Source of the DNA: Clostridium sp. UBA2485
GTDB lineage: Bacteria; Bacillota; Clostridia; Clostridiales; Clostridiaceae
Direction of reading: 5' to 3'
DNA length: 20,894 bases
NCBI RefSeq assembly: GCF_002341865.1
Contig: NZ_DDOV01000004.1
Coordinates: forward strand, 1,129-22,022
The notes beneath the pieces were generated by a model. It worked only from the letters and a program-made list of their open reading frames with translations, was not told the origin of the DNA and did not search any database. Every line of letters begins with the position of its first letter. Within the stretch, counting starts at the first letter, position 1. Below are positions 1 to 7,804 of the stretch, piece after piece. Position numbers and translations under genes: made by a program.

Positions 1-77
1 TATATAGAAGAGAAAAACCTTTATGTTTTTCTATCAAAAAAGGACATGAAAGTTTTTACTCTCATGTCCTCAATTTT
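1..77. repeat. Left copy of 74-77 bp terminal direct repeat
   Basis: This stretch is nearly identical to 20821-20894, with two substitutions and a one-base indel. Each copy can form two hairpins: AGAAAAAC with GTTTTTCT, and AGGACATGA with TCATGTCCT. The second hairpin could be a transcription terminator on either strand. This copy lies directly downstream of the recombinase C-terminal piece. The other copy lies directly upstream of a recombinase start. That arrangement fits a spacer between tandem recombinase genes, or an element boundary. Confidence 0.9.
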
Positions 78-108
78 AGATTATTCTTATAGTTTTATCT
101 TAAAAAAT

Positions 109-394
109 TCAACTGTTTTTCTTATGCAACATAACTACACACTCCACCGTATTACCTTTATCCCACAAAAGTTCCTGCACCTCTCTCACATCCTTAAAGA
201 GTGAAAAGTTAAAGGCAATGGACTTTAGTGGCACTTCTGCTTCTTCACGAGTATGTATCTTCTTTAATTAAAGAAGATACAAGAGCTTTTAACTCTTCAT
301 CACTGATTCTATCATACATTTTTTCAAAGTTAATCATCAGAGTGTAAACATTGTCCAACGCTATGGTGTTCATTTCCACAGAACGACGTTTTAT
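109..394 (-). pseudogene. C-terminal remnant of large serine recombinase (frameshifted)
   Basis: Reading the minus strand from 394 gives KRRSVEMNTIALDNVYTL, then INFEKMYDRISDEELKALV. After a one-base frameshift near 248 it continues REEAEVPLKSIAFNF and ends at a stop at 109-111 with GNTVECVVMLHKKNS. The aspartate/glutamate-rich helix, the 'PLKSIxFNF' strand and the final 'GNTVExVVLL' are characteristic of the C-terminal end of clostridial large serine recombinases (TnpX/integrase type). In-frame TAA and TGA codons bound the piece upstream and at the frameshift, so it is not a functional gene. The catalytic resolvase domain is absent. The matching N-terminus lies about 20 kb away at 20736-20801 on the same strand, which suggests one gene split by cargo, or two decayed tandem genes. 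The family call rests on remembered family sequence, not a search. Confidence 0.72.
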
Positions 395-431
395 TTACGC
401 GATAATTATCAATTACTTTAGTCAATATAAT

Positions 432-806
432 TTATTTAATAAGAGTTGTAGGAGAGTTTTTTTTGAAAACAATCATTCCGTTAAATGTGTCATTTGGAAC
501 AATGATAGTTGTATAAAAGGACTTCAAGAACTTTTGCCACCCCGATATTCCTACATTTAGCGTTGTAATTTTTTGTTGCCCCTTCAAAATCCCTTGCCAA
601 TTTTCATTATCAGCTACTTTTAAAAAGTCAATATAATAAAAGTTACTCTCCATATTGTCAAGCGGACTATTCAGCACATTTTGGCTTTTAACTTCCATAA
701 TACTAAACTTTCCATTGTTATCTTGTGAATTAAATGCTGTATTCTCTGCATCTCTCCCAATAGCAAAATAGTTTTCCCCTATGCTGTTGGTCAGCAATTC
801 ACCCAA
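432..806 (-). pseudogene. Truncated immunity-like protein (SMI1/KNR4-like fragment)
   Basis: The open frame translates to about 124 residues beginning at a TTG with no ribosome binding site. It contains GENYFAIGRDAENTAF and later GISGWQKFLKSFY. The first motif resembles the 'fxIGxDAgGn' strand of SMI1/KNR4 (SUKH) proteins, and the second the usual C-terminal 'SFEEFLxxL' helix. The N-terminal half of a normal SUKH domain is missing. The C-terminal 20 residues probably read past the original end into the recombinase remnant. It lies outside the main array and has no cassette repeat next to it. Most likely it is a decayed immunity gene. The family call is tentative. Confidence 0.4.
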
Positions 807-998
807 GCGATTACAATTTTTATAATATTATATCACCCACTATTCAGTAAGTCATTAAGAAGCTATGACTATATAGAAGCTTCTGCAACACGACATCATC
901 ATCTGCACAAGTTTCTGTAACCCCGTATAAATGATACTATAAAAATGTAAGAAAATGATCATTTAAGAATGTACTAATTAGATTTATATATATTAAAA
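807..998. other. Intergenic AT-rich stretch, no gene seen
   Basis: I see no open frame of note in either strand. The sequence around 915-985 could be the outer end of the IS21-like remnant that follows, because short similar blocks (TGTAAGAAAATG, AAGAATGTAC) sit just before its first ORF. I cannot confirm terminal inverted repeats. Confidence 0.35.
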
Positions 999-1287
999 TT
1001 GGAAATAATTATGATTATACAAGTAGATATTCATTCTAAAATAAAAATAGATAAATTAGAATATCTTCATAAATTAAAGTTGATTATGGAGGAAAATAAT
1101 TTGAAAGTAAACAAAAGTCAAATAGGAAATAAAAAATTTAGAATACTTAAAAATAAAACAAATGATCAATCATTTAGACGAAGTCATTGATTTTTCAACT
1201 AAAAATAATTTATCATTTTTTAATGCTCTTATTAAGCTTATAACTTATGAGATAGACTTTGAGGCAACTTTTATGCTCATACAATAA
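999..1287 (+). pseudogene. Possible IS21-type transposase (istA/istB) remnant
   Basis: Two short plus-strand frames follow each other. The first (999-1190) contains KLEYLHKLKLIMEENNLK followed by VNKSQIG, which resembles the start of the helix-turn-helix region of clostridial IS21-family IstA transposases. The second (1162-1287, 41 codons, different frame) contains NNLSFFNALIKLITYEID, which resembles the N-terminal region of the IstB ATPase. Neither frame contains the DDE catalytic core or the IstB Walker motifs, so most of the element has been deleted. These are the only plausible plus-strand genes in the window. The call rests on a short motif and could be wrong. Confidence 0.35.
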
Positions 1288-1326
1288 TGCCATAACCTTC
1301 CAATGCGATTGAAAAGTTATGGCATT
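1286..1326. terminator. Hairpin, probable terminator after serine hydrolase
   Basis: AATGCCATAAC at 1286-1296 pairs perfectly with GTTATGGCATT at 1316-1326, around a 19-base loop. It lies four bases beyond the stop codon of the minus-strand serine hydrolase and just after the plus-strand transposase remnant. The T-rich tail (TTTTATTATC) is on the plus side, so it may terminate from both directions. Confidence 0.65.
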
Positions 1327-1329
1327 TTA

Positions 1330-3381
1330 TTATCTTATTTTTATTTTAAATACATCTTCTTTATTACCAACAAATACTATAAAACCATTCTCTGGTAATT
1401 TACTTTTATTTTCTCCCATCACAGAATTTAATGTTATACATTGTCCATTTTCATCATACACTGCAAAATTTCCACCCTTTGGTAATTCAACCTCAATCAT
1501 TTTATTTTTACTTTTTTCGTCTACCTTAAACCATTTTGCATATCCATTTTCTCCTATTTTCACTAAATCTATACCATTTCCTATAGGCTCTATGAAATCT
1601 TCTTTGATAAAAGTCATATCTATTGTTTTTAAATATTCTACTCCATCTTTTTCATAAAAATTTAAATCTGTTAAATCTCGCCCATTTGCCACAGGAATTT
1701 CTATACTATTTACTCCATTATTTTCATCAATAACCTTATTATTTAAAATATATCCAGATTCTTCATCCAAATACATTTTCTTAACCAACATAGCATAATT
1801 TAAATACATATCTGAATATTTATGTTCTCCTATGGCAAAGTATCTTTTATTTTCTCTATCTTTCCATTTTCTCATGACTGTTTCAGAAACAATATTTTTA
1901 TCCAATTTCACGCTCTCAAACTCTGTATTTAGAAATTGTCCCACTCCTGGTAGATTCAAATATCCTTTTGTTTGCATATATATCTTATTATTTTTTGCCT
2001 CTATAAATTTTAAAATCATTGTCCCATCTTCAGTTTTAAACTCTTCATTGCCAACATATACAAACTTTTGAGATGGTAATAACCCATCTAATCTCTCAGG
2101 CATTATAAAACTATTTTTATCAAATTTTATTTCATATGTTACTCCACTAACAGTCCCATTTCCATATATTCCTTCATATTTAAATAAATTATTTAGAATT
2201 TCTACTGCCTTTGGTTCTTCAAATTTTTCTTCAAAATCTACATCTTTTACTATATTTTTTTCCTTTAAATATTTAATCAATACAGTTGATGCAAATGCTT
2301 GATTATAGATAGACAACCCATCTGAAGATACTACAGCCATAGATATATTATACTCTGGTAAAACTATTAAACTAGAATGATATGACCCATCTCCTCCCTT
2401 TATAATTGCTTTTATACCATATTTACTAAATGGCCACAGATTAGTAGAATCCCATCCTAGACCATATCCAGTGTTATTATTATCATCTTCAACCCATATA
2501 CCATTTTTATACTCATCTTCTTGCATTCTCAAAGCAGATTTTTTTGATAATATTTCTTCTTTATTTCCCATTAGAACTTCTGAAAATCTTAGTATATCCT
2601 CTGCTGTAGAATATATTCCACCAGTTCCTAGTAAATTTATATTTACTGTAGGTAATTCCTTATCTATTGAAGTGTCATATATTTTAGCTAATCTATCTCT
2701 ATTAAAATCACTAAATGGAGTTTTTGTATTTTTTAATCCCAAAGGTTTATTTATTTTTTCTTCTAGAAATTCAGTATAACTGGTACCACTAACTGATTCC
2801 ACTATTAGCTCTAAAAGCTGAAATCCATCATTACAGTATACAGAAAATTCTCCAGGATTAGAATGTAATTTTTCATTTTGCATATTTTTAAGTAAATTAT
2901 CTTGAACAAACCTATCATTAACTCCTAATGTAGTACCATTATAATAATGGGAACCATATAATCCAGAAGAATGATTAAGAAGCATCCTTACTGTTATATC
3001 CTTATATCTAATATCATCCATTTTAAAATTTGGCAAATATTTTGTTACTGGACTGTCTATATCAATTTTTCCTTGATCTACAAGAATCATTATTGCAGCT
3101 GAAACATATATTTTACTCAAAGATGCAGTTCCATACATTGTATTTTGATCTATTTCATTATGAGTAAATTTACCATATATACCACTATTATCAGATAATA
3201 CAATTTTTCCATTATCCATTATTCCATATTGTAAACTCATAACATCATAATCGGAAACTAAAATATCTGCAATTTCTTTAACTTCTTTTTTGAAACTATT
3301 ATCTATCTTATTTGGAACACATCCCATTAAAAAAGTAGATAATATGCCTATTAAAACAATCATACATATTAATTTTTTCAT
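1330..3381 (-). CDS. Serine hydrolase lipoprotein (beta-lactamase/PBP-like)
   Basis: This 683-residue protein is the longest intact gene in the window. Residues 1-21 are a lipoprotein signal peptide ending in the lipobox LMGC, so cysteine 21 should be lipidated and the protein held on the outer face of the membrane. A beta-lactamase-fold domain follows. It has the SxxK nucleophile motif SLSK at 87-90, a YxN-type motif YCN at 182-184, and a KGG triad near residue 330 (IIKGGDGSYHSS) in the place of KTG/HTG. Roughly 300 further residues form a C-terminal region I do not recognise. The family includes D-aminopeptidases, esterases and penicillin-binding-like proteins; the substrate cannot be read from sequence. 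AAAGGAG lies about 8 bases before the ATG, supporting this start. A decayed relative sits immediately upstream. Confidence 0.85.
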   Translation of the reverse strand: MKKLICMIVLIGILSTFLMGCVPNKIDNSFKKEVKEIADILVSDYDVMSLQYGIMDNGKIVLSDNSGIYGKFTHNEIDQNTMYGTASLSKIYVSAAIMILVDQGKIDIDSPVTKYLPNFKMDDIRYKDITVRMLLNHSSGLYGSHYYNGTTLGVNDRFVQDNLLKNMQNEKLHSNPGEFSVYCNDGFQLLELIVESVSGTSYTEFLEEKINKPLGLKNTKTPFSDFNRDRLAKIYDTSIDKELPTVNINLLGTGGIYSTAEDILRFSEVLMGNKEEILSKKSALRMQEDEYKNGIWVEDDNNNTGYGLGWDSTNLWPFSKYGIKAIIKGGDGSYHSSLIVLPEYNISMAVVSSDGLSIYNQAFASTVLIKYLKEKNIVKDVDFEEKFEEPKAVEILNNLFKYEGIYGNGTVSGVTYEIKFDKNSFIMPERLDGLLPSQKFVYVGNEEFKTEDGTMILKFIEAKNNKIYMQTKGYLNLPGVGQFLNTEFESVKLDKNIVSETVMRKWKDRENKRYFAIGEHKYSDMYLNYAMLVKKMYLDEESGYILNNKVIDENNGVNSIEIPVANGRDLTDLNFYEKDGVEYLKTIDMTFIKEDFIEPIGNGIDLVKIGENGYAKWFKVDEKSKNKMIEVELPKGGNFAVYDENGQCITLNSVMGENKSKLPENGFIVFVGNKEDVFKIKIR

Positions 3382-3416
3382 ATAACATACTCCTTTATCT
3401 ATTTAATACTATCAAA

Positions 3417-4201
3417 TTATATATATTTATTCGAAATATTTATTTTTTGTGAATTATACTCTTCTAATCGATACTCGCCAACATATCTGTTTAAAATCTC
3501 AGGACGTAGTATTTTTGCTTTTTGGAATTCTATTGCTTTGGGAGTCTCATATGGCTCATCAAAAAGTATATTTTCAATCAATTTTATAATAGATTGTTGA
3601 AATTCAAAGTCCTGTTCTTTGTTTATTAGAAAAATAATCACTAGATCATTATCAATGTATCTTTTAAAGTATGTAGCATAACCTGGCCAACCACCGCTAT
3701 GCCACACAATCTTTCCCTTTTTCTTTTCATTCTCTAAAATCCATCCAAGCCCATATTTAAAAGGAGTTTCAAGTCTTGGAGAAGCTGGAGAATAGGCTTC
3801 CTTCAATAAGGTTTCATCAATAAGTGTCCCATTTTTCAATGCTCGGTCAAGTAGATAAATATCTTCAACTGTGGAATGAATCACTCCATCTTCAACAATT
3901 GACTTACTTTAATACCTTTATATGGAATATCAGGTAACCATTTTTCTATGTGGTCATCAAGGGAAAGTTTGTTAGCTTGTACCAACAACATTATCCTCAA
4001 AGCAGTCATCGGTTTTGAAAGGGATGCAAGATTAAATATCGAATTTATTCTTAGTTTTCGTTTAGAATTCAGCTCAGCCTCACCAAAAGCTCCTTTATAT
4101 AATATTTCACCATCTTTAGCTATCAAGACAGTTCCATTAATTAATTTTTTAGATTCAAATTCATCAAAAAATCTTTTTAATATCACTCTCCTATCAGTCA
4201 T
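3417..4201 (-). pseudogene. Second serine hydrolase, broken by internal deletion
   Basis: The N-terminal frame (3881-4201) carries FNLASLSKPMTAL, with the SxxK nucleophile S60-K63, and runs to KVSQLLK. In this family a 'NHTSGL...' segment and the YxN motif should follow. Instead the sequence jumps, in another frame, to IHSTVEDIYLLDRAL (3417-3884), which belongs more than 100 residues further on. It then continues to the third motif, WHSGGWPGY. An internal deletion plus frameshift has therefore removed the YxN residues. The product also lacks a signal peptide and stops early at its C-terminus. It lies downstream of a broken MarR regulator, which may once have controlled it. This is a separate decayed relative of the intact hydrolase beside it. 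Confidence 0.8.
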
Positions 4202-4202
4202 T

Positions 4203-4693
4203 TTATTCTCCTTTCATTTCTTCTTTTGACAATTCCTCTTCAACTACATGATTAAGTTCTACTAAAATGTTTCGTAATTGTATCACTTCTTCCGTTTTCA
4301 GACGAGAATAAAAATGATTTACAATTTCCTTGTTAATCTCCTCTTCTTTTGAATAGTAATTGTGTCCTCGCTCATCCAACTGTACAATTATTTCTCTCCT
4401 ATTGCTAGGATTAATTGTCCTTAATAGATATTTCTCTTTTTCTAATTTAGATACAATCTGACTTACAGCACTTGAAGTAACATTCATCAATTCAGCCAAT
4501 TGACTTATTGATAATATGGATTCTTTTTTCACAAATCCATTAATATAATTTCTTTGCTTGAAAGATCTTCATTAAGTAAAGACCAATACTCTTTTATCAA
4601 AGGAGCATTCATGGAATAAGTCATCTCATTAATTTCTGTAACCAAATTGAATAATTCATTTTCCCTATCATTATCCATCTTCGAAATCAACAT
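4203..4693 (-). pseudogene. MarR-family transcriptional regulator, frameshifted
   Basis: An ATG at 4693 is preceded by AAGGACGGTGA and opens a frame reading LVTEINEMTYSMNAP and LSSKEIILMDL before a TGA at about 4530. The neighbouring frame then carries on with the winged helix-turn-helix: SISQLAELMNVTSSAVSQ, followed by the wing region INPSNRREIIVQLDERG and a helical C-terminus. Read together these give a normal MarR-length protein of about 160 residues. A one-base shift separates the dimerisation helix from the DNA-binding domain. The downstream part alone (4203-4532) would lack the N-terminal dimer helix. It ends two bases before the broken serine hydrolase, so the two probably formed an operon. 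Confidence 0.75.
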
Positions 4694-4902
4694 TTCACCG
4701 TCCTTAATATTTAAGTTATCTTAAGTTTAAAGTCATCTAATGTTTTTGTCAAGAAATATTTAGAGAAATACCACTAAAATGTGAATTCCATATGCTAGTC
4801 ATATCTCAATTTAAAAAAGTTTCTTAAATTTAATGGAAAGGAAACCAAACCCCAAGTTCACTTTTGTGCACATTAGAACATATTGAGATTACCTTGGTAT
4901 AG

Positions 4903-4934
4903 AAAAAAACCAGATATGTTTTCACAACATCTGG
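4903..4934 (-). terminator. Rho-independent terminator after MATE remnant
   Basis: On the minus strand, CCAGATGTT pairs with AACATATCTGG (one bulge) around a short loop, followed directly by seven T residues. It lies 13 bases beyond the stop codon of the MATE fragment. Confidence 0.75.
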
Positions 4935-4946
4935 GTCTAGTGGTGC

Positions 4947-5236
4947 TTATTTGATTTTTCTGTTTGTCAATCTAAAAGGTGTAGATATGAAAGATTCTCC
5001 TTCCATTTTACCTACACCATAATTACTGCTTATAATTGGACTGATTCCATCGGATATTCCAAACATAATCAGTATAACAAAATTTCCAATATAATTAATT
5101 ATTGTAAATGCAGCAACCCACTTTCTTCTGCAAAATTCATAAAATACCTGTTAAGCAAGAACAATGTCAGTGCGTTTGCAACATATGTTACTCCTTCAGA
5201 AGAACCATTAAAAGCTAAATTCTTAAATTCTTGTTT
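4947..5236 (-). pseudogene. MATE-family efflux transporter, internal fragment
   Basis: From 5236 the minus strand reads FKNLAFNGSSEGVTYVAN and then LFLLNRYFMNFAEE. After a frameshift near 5115 it continues VAAFTIINYIGNFVIL, FGISDGISPIISSNYGVGK, and stops at 4947. The 'NGSSE' block and the 'FGISxGIxPIISxNYG' block are hallmarks of the middle of MATE multidrug/polyspecific transporters. Only about 95 of roughly 450 residues remain. Both ends are missing and the frame is broken, so it cannot work. A terminator follows it directly. Confidence 0.75.
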
Positions 5237-5368
5237 TTAAAAATTACATTATTAAAAAATTCATATTTTCCCAAATTAACTAATTCTTTATTTGAATCAA
5301 AAATATATTTAATGTCTGTTCCAAAAATCTTTATTGATAATAAAAGAATCCCCTTGCGAGGACTATAC

Positions 5369-5536
5369 TTAAAAAGGAATACACTCATCATCTCCTGCAA
5401 GATATGAGTATTCTTCCTCTTTTTTCTCACCTGCATAATAAAAATCTGCATCACAATTAGGGCACACCATTACTGGCATTCCATTCCTTTTCATATTCTG
5501 TTCCTCATCATACTCTTCATTACAGTAAATGTCCAT
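5369..5536 (-). CDS. Small CxxC (zinc-ribbon-like) protein
   Basis: This 55-codon minus-strand frame begins MDIYCNEEYDEEQN and contains VMVCPNCDADFYY, followed by an acidic tail ending DECIPF. The CPNC knuckle with an aromatic strand after it resembles half of a zinc ribbon. A second pair of ligands could come from Cys5 and Cys52. A longer frame overlaps at 5215-5454, but its composition is unconvincing. No clear ribosome binding site precedes the ATG, so the protein may be the remaining piece of something larger. Function unknown. Confidence 0.45.
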   Translation of the reverse strand: MDIYCNEEYDEEQNMKRNGMPVMVCPNCDADFYYAGEKKEEEYSYLAGDDECIPF

Positions 5537-5564
5537 ATCTAGTAACTATTAAAATTTTATATCA

Positions 5565-5602
5565 GTTTTTTGCGTTTACACAGACTTTGAAACGGTCTCG
5601 CA
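5565..5602. mobile_element. Possible IS256-type terminal inverted repeat scar
   Basis: The string GTTTACACAGACTTTGAAAC followed by GGTCTC resembles the terminal inverted repeats of IS256-family elements in Firmicutes (TTTACACAgA...gacxxtCTC). No transposase is near it, so at most it is a scar. It marks the left edge of the immunity array. The match is from memory only. Confidence 0.3.
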
Positions 5603-5613
5603 AATATTAATAA

Positions 5614-5967
5614 CTACAATTCTATTTCTTGAATTTTAACAGAATTTGCTACAATTTCTAAAATAATTCTATTATCTGATGGCTCATAAAAAGTTACTTG
5701 AACGGCTTCCGCCACTTCTTCTTTGGTTCCTCCGCCTTCTAATATATCTGCAATTAATTCGTCTAATAAATCTGACTTATTTAAAATCCTAATATCACCT
5801 ATTTCTTGATTGGTTGACTGTCTGTCTTTTAGTCGCCAGCATTCCTCAAAAATTAACTTCAATACTTTTGCATTCCACTTTTCTATTACAATTTCAGCTT
5901 CATTCCTAAATATTTTTATACTTTTGATAATGCCATCAGACAAATCTAAATGATTTAAATTATCCAT
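5614..5967 (-). CDS. Unknown small immunity-array protein
   Basis: I do not recognise this family. Starting at the ATG at 5967 it has 117 residues, acidic and without membrane segments. Motifs include IEKWNAKVLKLIFEECWR, ILNKSDLLDELIADILEGG and a C-terminal strand pair VTFYEPSDNRIILEIVANS. AGGAGG lies 5 bases before this ATG, an excellent ribosome binding site. The same frame stays open another 77 codons upstream through two predicted membrane helices, so a longer 194-residue membrane-anchored form beginning at a TTG (6198) is possible. It is the last gene of the minus-strand immunity array, and its position suggests an immunity or accessory protein. Confidence 0.65.
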   Translation of the reverse strand: MDNLNHLDLSDGIIKSIKIFRNEAEIVIEKWNAKVLKLIFEECWRLKDRQSTNQEIGDIRILNKSDLLDELIADILEGGGTKEEVAEAVQVTFYEPSDNRIILEIVANSVKIQEIEL

Positions 5968-6209
5968 TACTTCCTCCTGTCTAATCTGGAAAATCTTCTC
6001 CGGGTAAGATAGAACTATTAATAGCAACAACGAAAATATCGTTAGCATCGCAGTAACGGCAGCCGCCCCGTTTTTTGTATATTCCATAGTCACTCCGCCA
6101 AAACCATTAAAGCCAGCATACATGAGCGCAGTAATGACTGCACATTCCACAAAAGCAAGAATCAATGAAAAGCAAAAATCAAATTTCAAAGAGCCCAATG
6201 GTTATTCAT
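5968..6209 (-). pseudogene. Two-helix membrane ORF, probably frameshifted at start
   Basis: An ATG at 6209 has a strong GGGAGGTGGG site before it, but its frame (MNNHWAL) meets a stop after seven codons. One base out of phase, a frame beginning LKFDFCFSLILAFVECAV carries two hydrophobic helices, the second being MLTIFSLLLLIVLS. It then runs without a stop into the next gene. A single-base shift after 'MNNHWALL' would restore a membrane protein of about 80 residues. Either it is a broken small membrane immunity gene, or the two ORFs have fused. No family recognised. Confidence 0.45.
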
Positions 6210-6254
6210 TGATACCCACCTCCCGAAAATATAAAACTTCCATATTACCACTCA

Positions 6255-6308
6255 ATAAAAATTTTCTGTGGCCTTGTTTTCTTTCGTTTACAGGAACTAC
6301 TGCTCGTT
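6255..6308 (-). repeat. Cassette repeat, decayed copy
   Basis: It keeps the AT-rich edge, the TTCTGT and ACAGGA arms and the final TGCTC, but has several mismatches to the clear copies. It separates the membrane ORF from the NTF2-like gene. Confidence 0.6.
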
Positions 6309-6333
6309 ATCTTCGCAGGGCATACTTTTAAAA

Positions 6334-6780
6334 CTACATGACATGAAGATCTAAAAAAACTAAAGTTATATGATTCTCATCAATTTTCTTAATATAGAAT
6401 CTGGCTGTTAAATCGCTTAATTCCCCATTTAAAGGGACATAATCATAATGCACCATGCCTAACAAACTTTTATCCTTGAAGTTCCAGTCAGTGCTTACTT
6501 CAATGCCATTTATTATTTTATCCTTCTCTTTATTATCGAAAATCGAAGTAACTTTATAATCCGCAAAACCAAACATATCTTTTATTTCTTCCCGAGTATG
6601 GCCAATAATACCATATCCATATACAGCTTGCTCTAATAAGTCAGGTGTCCATGCTCCCTCCTTATCAGTGAGAAACATAGCAAGTGCTTCCTCATATTTT
6701 TCAACAGCTAACAGCTCATTCCACTCAATAATTAGATTTTTTATTTTTTGTTCATTTGCATCAATAGGTAATATCCACAT
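6334..6780 (-). CDS. NTF2-fold-like immunity protein
   Basis: This protein has 148 residues and no signal or membrane segment. The N-terminal helices (LIIEWNELLAVEKYEEALAM), an 'FLTDKEGAWTPDLLEQAVYG' segment, and the C-terminal run of strands ending ARFYIKKIDENHITLVFLDL match the helix-helix-helix-sheet layout of NTF2-like proteins. Several immunity families (Imm-NTF2 types) use this fold. A conserved hydrophobic pocket could be a toxin-binding face, but that is inference. CTCCCTT before the ATG in the plus orientation gives a moderate AAGGGAG binding site. It is a single-gene cassette with a repeat on each side. An unrelated small beta-rich protein cannot be excluded. Confidence 0.55.
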   Translation of the reverse strand: MWILPIDANEQKIKNLIIEWNELLAVEKYEEALAMFLTDKEGAWTPDLLEQAVYGYGIIGHTREEIKDMFGFADYKVTSIFDNKEKDKIINGIEVSTDWNFKDKSLLGMVHYDYVPLNGELSDLTARFYIKKIDENHITLVFLDLHVM

Positions 6781-6800
6781 TTTATATCTCCCTTTAGCTA

Positions 6801-6860
6801 AAATAAATTTCCTGTACCCTTGTTTTAATTCGTCTATAAGAGCGAATGCTCATAATGTTC
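6801..6860 (-). repeat. Cassette repeat
   Basis: It has a good right half (ATTCGT/GCGAAT and GAGC/GCTC pairs), but the right arm of the main stem is damaged (CTATAAG instead of CTACAGG). It lies 20 bases upstream of the NTF2-like gene's start. Confidence 0.85.
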
Positions 6861-6886
6861 ACCTTTTATCAATAAGGCTAATTAAA

Positions 6887-7525
6887 TCAGCCCAACAAAC
6901 GGAAAATAATCGATTCCAATTCAGCGTTTTCTTGCTTGAGAATGTCGGAAGCATTTTCTCCTACAACTTTTGGTAAGTGCTTTCTTTCTCCTTTTTTCGT
7001 TGGCGTAGGCGGTGCAGGCTCGCCCTCCAAAATGTGGAGCACCAACATTCTGTCAGATGGATTTACCTGCTTAACAGCTTCTTTTACTATCGGATATATA
7101 TTTTCCGCTAATAATCTCTGCATAACTCTAAACTGTCCGAATAGCCGTCCTTTTTCCGGGACATTCTTTAGATTTGAAAGCAAAAATACAATTCCGTTTA
7201 TTTTATAAAAACATGCTATATTTACAATAATATCTACAACATGATCCATCCACGAAAGTTCAAAACACCAATCATCTAACATATTTATAAACGATAAAAT
7301 ATCATTAAGTGAAAATAGCTGAGGGTTATTCAAAAATTCATCTTCTATGTCCCAAAAATCTTGAAGAGTATCCATATCATCTCCCTCTTCATCAAAAATT
7401 GCCACTTTCTCCGTATGTACACCATTGAGAAAGTCCATTTTTTCTTTTAAAGATATGGTTTTATATGTACCGGCTTTATAATCACTAAATTTTTCAATCA
7501 GCTCTTCATAATCAATATCATTCAT
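6887..7525 (-). CDS. Unknown helical immunity-array protein (Imm30-like?)
   Basis: This acidic, mostly helical protein has 212 residues. The central part (ILSFINMLDDWCFELSWM, DIIVNIACFYKINGIVFLL, FGQFRVMQRLLAENIYP) suggests HEAT-like helical pairs. A proline-rich linker EPAPPTPTKKGERKH near residue 170 precedes a short C-terminal helix. The layout recalls the helical Imm30-type immunity family, but the match is weak and I treat the family as unknown. The start ATG at 7525 has AGGAGAT a few bases upstream. Flanked by cassette repeats on both sides. Confidence 0.6.
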   Translation of the reverse strand: MNDIDYEELIEKFSDYKAGTYKTISLKEKMDFLNGVHTEKVAIFDEEGDDMDTLQDFWDIEDEFLNNPQLFSLNDILSFINMLDDWCFELSWMDHVVDIIVNIACFYKINGIVFLLSNLKNVPEKGRLFGQFRVMQRLLAENIYPIVKEAVKQVNPSDRMLVLHILEGEPAPPTPTKKGERKHLPKVVGENASDILKQENAELESIIFRLLG

Positions 7526-7586
7526 TTAACAATCTCCTATTCAGATTTGCTTAGTACGCCTTCTCCACCAAAGGCGTACTAAGCAA

Positions 7587-7650
7587 ATTATAAATTTCCT
7601 GTAGCTTTGTTTTTAGTTCGCCTACAGGAGCGAATGCTTATAATCTTACC
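7587..7650 (-). repeat. Cassette repeat, near-consensus copy
   Basis: CCTGTAG and CTACAGG arms, ATTCGC-type arm (GTTCGC) with GCGAAT, and ending AATCTTACC. It sits about 60 bases upstream of the 6887-7525 gene. Confidence 0.92.
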
Positions 7651-7804
7651 GAAAAATTGGAGTTTCGCGGCTACACATAATGCTCATTTTGTTTGCCATC
7701 ACTCCCCAATAAAGCACACTACAAATTTTGCTTCAGCTCATAATAATTCCTCCCAGCTATGGGTCTTATTATTACATCGTTGTCATATGCATGTTTTGCT
7801 TCTT
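7651..7804 (-). other. Scar of a lost cassette
   Basis: About 150 bases between a complete repeat and the next gene's stop carry no intact gene. A second partial repeat end is visible at about 7670-7692 (GGCTACACATAATGCTCATT). A short minus-strand reading follows the SUKH stop codon, with AYDNDVIIRPIAGRNYYELK before a stop. This looks like the tail of a deleted immunity gene. The reading is short and uncertain. Confidence 0.4.

Noticed and set aside
1319..2779. Plus-strand ORFs at 1319-1657, 1832-2071 and 2471-2779
   Set aside because: They are mirror frames of the serine hydrolase gene, with low-complexity F/S/L-rich translations and no ribosome sites.
5215..5454. Minus-strand ORF of 79 residues
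   Set aside because: It overlaps the better-supported CxxC protein in another frame and has unlikely composition. Only its last few residues run alongside the MATE fragment.
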